A DNA stretch of 64,000 bases from Plotosus lineatus. Taxonomy: Eukaryota; Chordata; Actinopteri; Siluriformes; Plotosidae. Below are positions 58,701 to 64,000 of this stretch, one piece after another; the first letter of the stretch is position 1; each line of letters begins with the position of its first letter. Under the pieces are notes generated by a model, which was not told the DNA's origin, searched no databases, and saw only the letters and a list, made by a program, of their open reading frames with translations. A program made the position numbers and the translations under genes. The stretch is taken from the NCBI GenBank assembly GCA_024760905.1, contig CM045745.1:8796282-8860281 (forward strand). The letters are read 5' to 3'.

Positions 58701-58948
58701 CGGTTAGTCTAGTAATGCAATCACAAGAGGGGCAGGTTGCACTGGATGTGAAGCGTTGCCAAACAGAAATTTTCACACACCACACCCTAATCTTGGTGAG
58801 TACAACTGGCTTGAGTTTTGGAGTGCAGACCTGCAACACAACATTCTCACCTCACCTTACTCGCAGCTCCTTTCACTACTGGACACGCCTTGGAGCACCC
58901 CCATGCATCATCCAGTTTCACTTAGACACACCTAACATCTTGTCTGTC
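55707..58948 (-). other. rtn3 upstream intron; no gene seen
   Basis: A 38-base A run (sense T tract) at about 55,757-55,794 precedes the acceptor. The rest is A/T-rich with few repeats. The segment 56,560-56,900 is CpG-richer with CTCCTCGGCCGCTGAC on the - strand but no open frame, so it is not convincing as rtn3 exon 1. Confidence 0.5.
57793..57975 (+). other. Short open frame of unknown nature
   Basis: 60 codons with protein-like composition (VNFDDLLWYVYHVRRVALE, AAAEQVMAFLVVMKKKYLEE). No family is recognised and no splice partner is evident. It could be a fragment of a dead transposable-element protein. Confidence 0.15.
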
Positions 58949-59204
58949 TTCCTTTCGGCTTTTTCCCTTTAACTCGGGAGTCGCCACAGCGAATCATGTG
59001 ATTCGGACGTTTGATTTGGCAGAGGTTTTTACGTCGGATGCCCTTCCTGTCACAACCCTTTTAGCAAGGGACAGAAACACGCTGACGACTTTGCAGCTAC
59101 TCTTTACGAAACTCAGCAATGGTTCTTTTACATGCCTCTCACCATAGACAGTGAGAGACATGGCCCGCCTTTGATAACCTAGTTAGCTGCACGGGGGGGG
59201 GGGC

Positions 59205-59240
<36 letters not shown>

Positions 59241-59326
59241 GACAACCTTGTGGAGAGTGGGAGTCGAACCCCCAACCTTTGGATCAGCAATCCAGCGCTC
59301 TATACCACTAGACCATCACTGCCCCC
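58949..59326 (-). repeat. SINE A with RTE-LINE tail, reverse
   Basis: TTCCTTTCGGCTTTTTCCC, CGTCGGATGCCCTTCCTGTC, a G run and (CA)n at 59,194-59,238, GGGAGTCGAACCCCCAACC and ACTAGACCATCACTGCCCC. Confidence 0.88.
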
Positions 59327-59356
59327 CAAATATGTGCTCCAGCAATCATGAAAATA

Positions 59357-60446
59357 CAGTGGTACCTCACCTTACGAAATTAATCTGTTCCAGAAGTGGT
59401 TTCATAACCTGATTTTTTTTGTAAGTTGAGCCGCATTGTACATGCAAAAGGCCTGATTCGTTCCAAGGCCCCCAATACTACCCCTAAACCAGGGGTCACC
59501 AACCTTTTTGAAACTGAGAGCTACTTCTTGGGTACCAATTAATGCAAAGGGCTACCAGGACGATACACACTTCTGAAATAACCAATTTGCACAATTTACC
59601 TATAATTTTATGTTGTTATTATTAATAATATTAATCTATGTCAAGATATTGATTTGATTAAAAAAAAAAAAAAGCAAAAAAATTAGATGCAGCTCCATGG
59701 AGAGTGGCACTATGGAGCTACGGGCCTGTTCTAAAAATAGCAGTGAACAGGCGCATGGGCACCTCATGATGTTGCGGGCGACCTGGTGCCTGTGGGCACC
59801 ATGTTGGTGACCCCTGCCCTAAACCCTTTAAGATTATAAAACTATACCTTTTAAGGCCTCCTTCTGCTTCAATATCGTACCGATGGTAGACGGGTTTGGC
59901 CATATTCCTTTGCGATATCACTTAACCGCATACCACGAGCCCACTTCTTTTCACTCACACCGGGAATCACACGTGCACACACATGTTTGTTGACCACGTC
60001 TTCTTAGCAGAGCTATAATCTTACAAATGTTTATGCAAAGTTAAAAGCCTGAGCCAAAAATTAAAGTTGCAATGAGCACACTCGAAAAACTCACAAAACA
60101 ACAGTAACACTGTCCTTTACGCGTGTTAGAACTACGTGACGAACAATGGGTCAAAGACACACGAAAAGAATCATGGATATTATGGAGATGGAACTCCATA
60201 ATAGCCAATGGGAGGGAGCTGCGTCATGGGTATTATTGAGATGCAGCTACCTCCTAGCCAATGGGAGGCCAGCTGGGCGAGATGTTGGGAAAAAGCCAAT
60301 GGGAGAGCAACTCGCGCATTGTTTGAATTTTTGAAATGGCACGTTTCGTAACGTGAATTTTTTTCGTATCCAGAGACAGAAATTTTAGGTAAATCATAAC
60401 CTGGATTTTTCATTTGTTGGGTCTTTCGTAAGGTGAGGTACCACTG
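59357..60446 (+). mobile_element. Tigger-like element with CCAAT boxes, split by a hAT MITE
   Basis: Ends CAGTGGTACCTCACCTTACG and, inverted, CAGTGGTACCTCACCTTACG: identical over 20 bases, with TA on both sides, so this copy is young or well preserved. CCAAT boxes lie at about 60,204, 60,260 and 60,295, with TGCGTCATGG at 60,220. On the - strand near 59,870-59,900 the frame gives NPSTIGTILKQ. The hAT element at 59,490-59,816 is nested inside. Confidence 0.85.
59490..59816. mobile_element. hAT-type MITE with 8-base target duplication
   Basis: CCCTAAAC flanks both sides (59,482-59,489 and 59,817-59,824). The ends are CAGGGGTCACCAAC and its inverse GTTGGTGACCCCTG. The 327-base interior has no ORF. 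An 8-base duplication and CAGGGG ends are hAT hallmarks. Confidence 0.92.
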
Positions 60447-60449
60447 TAT

Positions 60450-60990
60450 TCCTATGGCAAATGAGCCAATTGAAACTCAGGTCCAGAATGATCTATACAC
60501 CCATCTACTATTTTTACTCGGTACCCCAAGGATTGATGTTGTGGGAGTGTACAAGCGCTGACCAGCACCGAGAAGAGCTTTTTCATAAAGTTATTGGAAA
60601 CACAGAAATTGTAATATTAAAGTTTTGCTTTTAGACAAAAATAAATTTAAGTGTTTGTCATACCATATGCCCATGTTTTATGTGCATAACTGGTACATTT
60701 AATCAATTATGAGCAATTAAATACAGGCCGAACCCGCCTTGTGACAGCACGTCGGCCCAATTGCTGAACAAAGACTAGAAAAGCTTGATGGTTTCTGACA
60801 GCTCGCGCAGCTTCGTATTGATCGGAATCACTCTGAAACCCTGACAAACTGCTAGATTGTTCCTTCAGCTACATTTTTATTATAATTATAAAAAGCTACA
60901 TAATTTATTTTAATTAAAAATTGTCATTCACTCTACTGGAATTGGACAAAACATCGGTTTAAAATTTTTCATTCAGGTTGTAGAACAGTT
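60450..60990. other. No gene seen
   Basis: A/T-rich DNA without recognisable structure. Confidence 0.5.
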
Positions 60991-60995
60991 AAATA

Positions 60996-62136
60996 CAGTC
61001 GGCCCCCTACTTACATACCTTACCTACTTACCCCAGGTACAAAAATTCCAGGTTACGAAAAGCATTTTCCTAAGTTTTCGTCCCCAGTATACGAAAACAA
61101 CCTCCTCTTACGAAAAGCGCCAGATGCGGCATTCAAAATTTCACACGATGCGTGAGTTGCTCTCTCATTGGCTGTCTCCCAAGATTCCGCCCCGCTGGCC
61201 TCCCATTGGCTAGGAGGGATGACACAGCGAACGTGACCCATACTTCCTGTACCATACTTCCTGTTTGTCACATGCATGAAGGAGAGTTGACTGTTGGCTT
61301 GTTTTGAGATTGATCATGCAGCGTTATATTTCGTTATCGCCGAAACCCCTCTACAATCGGTACGATATTGAACCAGAAGGAGCCCTTAAAATGGAAATAC
61401 AGTGACAAAGACGATTATTTCGGCACGATATTAAAACAGAGTGCTCTGTGGGAGAAGACCTCCGATCTCGCAAGGGAGCAAGTTAATATTAAATGAGGAC
61501 CTCAGATCTTTCAAACAGGTACTGTAATTCCACTTTTAAAAAAAAAAAAAATAAATAAATAAAAATAAAAATAAAAACTATCCCATCCATTTAAACATTT
61601 AAATAGAATTGTTCCGTCAGCTGGGCGTTGAGTGTGGACGTGGCCCAAGTTTTGTGTGTGTGTATGTGTGTGTGTGTGTGTGTGTGAGAGACAGAGACAG
61701 AAGGAGGCTTAACTCTTTAGTTTTTTAAGTCGTTTCATTCAGTAAATGTTTAATAAATGTGAACCTCCGACCCCTTAAGGAGTCAAGTTAAAGTTGAGGT
61801 TGGACCTCCAATCTGTCAAGCAGGGAATGCACTTTGAATTCGTCTTAAAATGCTTCGGCGTCCTGCTTGTAGGCATGGCTACAATACACATTTAATGCGT
61901 ACTGTATTGTGTGTCCGTGTGTGTGTGTGTGTTAATAAAAATGTTTAATAATGGTTTAATTAATAAATATGTTAATAAAATGGTTTAATATGTTAAAATG
62001 TTTAAATGGTTTAATAAATAATTTTCTTTTACTTTTAACACAGATTTCATAAAAAATTGGTGTACTTTTATCATTTTTAAAGGGTTTATGGGGTAGTCTT
62101 GGGAGCTTACGGGGGAAAAATCATGGCATTTTCATT

Positions 62137-62140
<4 letters not shown>
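60996..62140 (-). mobile_element. Tigger-like element, CAGTCGGCCCCC subfamily, long copy
   Basis: It starts CAGTCGGCCCCCTACTTAC after TA and is the reverse of the copy at 51,830. ATTGGCT boxes lie near 61,168 and 61,206. At about 61,340-61,390 the + strand reads NPSTIGTILNQKEPLK, the transposase helix-turn-helix. The end opposite the CAGTCGG terminus is lost at a 24-base A run near 62,139. Confidence 0.7.
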
Positions 62141-62167
<27 letters not shown>

Positions 62168-62429
62168 ATTATTCCTGAAAAATAGACAATATAAGAAAAT
62201 AATTGGATGTTCAGACCCAAGTCAATTCTCCCACCTTTGGATGTTTAGTCCAATTCTACTCGCCTGCCCGAGGATGACTCTTTGCAAGCAACAGTGCGAA
62301 CCTGCTGAGCACGGAAGTGCCGCGAACACTGAAAGAAGTTCATGATCAAATATACAAAGAATTCTGTAGGATGTTACTAAAGAACTTAATTGTTTCCTTT
62401 GCATGAACATGAATGTTATTATAGGATTA

Positions 62430-62861
62430 CAGGGATCCCTTGCTACTTCATGCTTCAATGCATCGCGTTTTTTTTTTTTTTTAAATAGTCATCGAATTAA
62501 AAAATAAGGAAATAAAGGAAGAATAGGTAGAAAAATTAAGGAAAATGCCACAAAACAAGGCCAATTATGCAAACAACAAAACAAAACCTCCCATCAAAAC
62601 TACAGTGTTGTGAGGTGTGCATCTACGTGCGTGCGTGTGTGTCTGTATGTGTGTGTATATTTTATTTAAATCTTTTGCATTGTTTTTTAATGTTTAATTG
62701 GTATTATAAGCATTTATAGCATTGAATATGTATTTATTGATATATACACACGTGTACGTATACGTCACTTGGGGGGTGGTGATCCTAATTCGTGGATTTA
62801 GGTGGTCACGGGGGGGGGGGTGTCTTGGTCCCAATTAACCGTGGAAAATGAGGGATCCCTG
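62430..62861 (-). mobile_element. TACAGGGATCC MITE, complete, reverse
   Basis: CAGGGATCCCTTGCTACTTC to GGAAAATGAGGGATCCCTG between TA sites, with family blocks in reverse order. Confidence 0.85.
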
Positions 62862-62864
62862 TAT

Positions 62865-64000
62865 TACCAGAGACCTTTTAATTTTGACGGTGCTGATTGG
62901 AGGGAAATAATATTCATTGATAAAACCTAACCAGATCCCAATTTGAACATGTTCGACAAAGTGTTTTGCCCCCTAATGGTCTTTTCTTGTTTTAAAAAGC
63001 AGTTAAATTAAGAACTTAAATATTTTATATAAACAGTACAGTTAAAAGCTGGAACAAAATTTATTTACCATCTATTTGGTTATCAAAACATTTCCTTTTG
63101 ATTCATAGAAGTAATGAAATACATTACCTCCCACCCCATTCTTAGGACTGAATTTTTTTAATTTAACATGCAGATGCCTTCAAAAAAAAAAAAGAAAGAA
63201 AGAAAAGAGATAAACTGTACGCACATTTGAATAAGAATATTTAGAGTTATAAACATTTTACCTTTCATTTATTGAACTGATGCATGATGGCAGTATTGTA
63301 ACTTTTGAACCAATAATGGTCAGTATTCCAGCTAGACCTTTTTATTTCATGCCTAATGTTTACAGCGCCATGCCACTTTACACAACACCATGCCCAAAAT
63401 ATACAGCGCCATGCTTAATTTTTTTATATGCAACTGCTGCAAGCAGAACTTTTTTGAGCCAATCCTGTTGGAAACTTTCCCGCTGCGCCACGTATTAGTA
63501 ATGTGTGCGCGTGCGCAATATACCCCATTTTATTTATGCTTCGAAGCAGAGCAGCAGTCTAAAAGCGAACGTTACTTTGAACAATAGGCTTTTTTTTAAG
63601 AAATCACCCTCCAGGAGTATCAACTATGGTGTTTCATTGAATTATTCGGATCTATACGGATTACTATCTATCAACATGCCGACTAGAAGTGAATTAAAAC
63701 GGACCACAGAAACAGAATCACTCACAAAACTCTGCAAAAGTTGTTAAAAATTAAACTTAATTGCAACAAAGAGCTGTTTCTGAAGTTGATTTATTCAATA
63801 GCCCAAAACTGGTTAAGTAAAAAAAAAAAAAAAAACAGAAGACTGTTGTAAATGAAGATGAAAGACAACTTTAGTAGATTTATTGCAAAAGTCAACATTA
63901 TATTACATTCAACAGTTTAACACTTACCAAATATTAGTGGCTTGTTTTTTAATAAAATTTTTGCGAAAAAATGTATTAAGCTTGTTGTGTCATTGTTACA
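62865..64000. other. No gene seen; one NRF1-like site
   Basis: A/T-rich end of the window. GTGTGCGCGTGCGCAATA at 63,502-63,519 resembles an NRF1 site, but there is no CpG island or open frame to go with it. Confidence 0.4.

Overview
This window is nuclear DNA of a vertebrate, almost certainly a teleost fish. It carries two split genes with long introns. Between them lie very long (CA)n, (TA)n and poly(A) tracts and a dense layer of fish-type mobile elements: Tc1/mariner, pogo/Tigger, hAT, a TTAA-flanked transposon, RTE-like LINEs and several tRNA-derived SINE families. No bacterial, organellar or viral genes were seen.

Two host genes are well supported. (1) On the + strand, five coding exons between 14,397 and 33,021 join in frame (all introns phase 1) into a 615-residue protein. 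It has four C2H2-like fingers, one in each of exons 2-5, and is called the fish ortholog of ZFTA (C11orf95). A CpG-rich promoter lies at about 13.8-14.4 kb. (2) On the - strand, seven coding exons from 55,706 down to 39,448 form reticulon-3 (rtn3). There is a 2.8-kb exon for the long isoform and six small exons (208, 139, 70, 47, 59 and 49 coding nt) for the reticulon homology domain. Its first exon lies upstream, outside the window or unrecognised. The genes are tail to tail, as RTN3 and ZFTA are in human 11q13.

Layout. 0-2.6 kb: a possible TATA promoter, an RTE-like LINE fragment and a CpG-rich possible first exon. 2.6-13.4 kb: mobile elements, including a TTAA-flanked transposon with a P2X7-type cysteine-rich ORF, a tandem MITE cluster, a 3.3-kb broken RTE LINE and a Tc1 element. 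13.5-33 kb: zfta, with introns full of SINEs, Tigger/pogo and MITE copies. 33-37 kb: intergenic, with two intact MITEs and SINEs. 37.1-55.7 kb: rtn3 with its 3'UTR. 55.7-64 kb: rtn3 5' intron or upstream DNA with nested Tigger/hAT/SINE elements.

The most interesting non-genic signals are: a TTAA-flanked transposon encoding a P2X7 cytoplasmic-domain-like protein; a Tigger family that carries clusters of CCAAT boxes and TGCGTCA sites in every copy; SINEs whose 3' tail is the 3' end of the RTE LINE found in the same window; and an SUMO-acceptor consensus near the start of most zfta exons. All family names come from recognising motifs in the sequence, not from a search.
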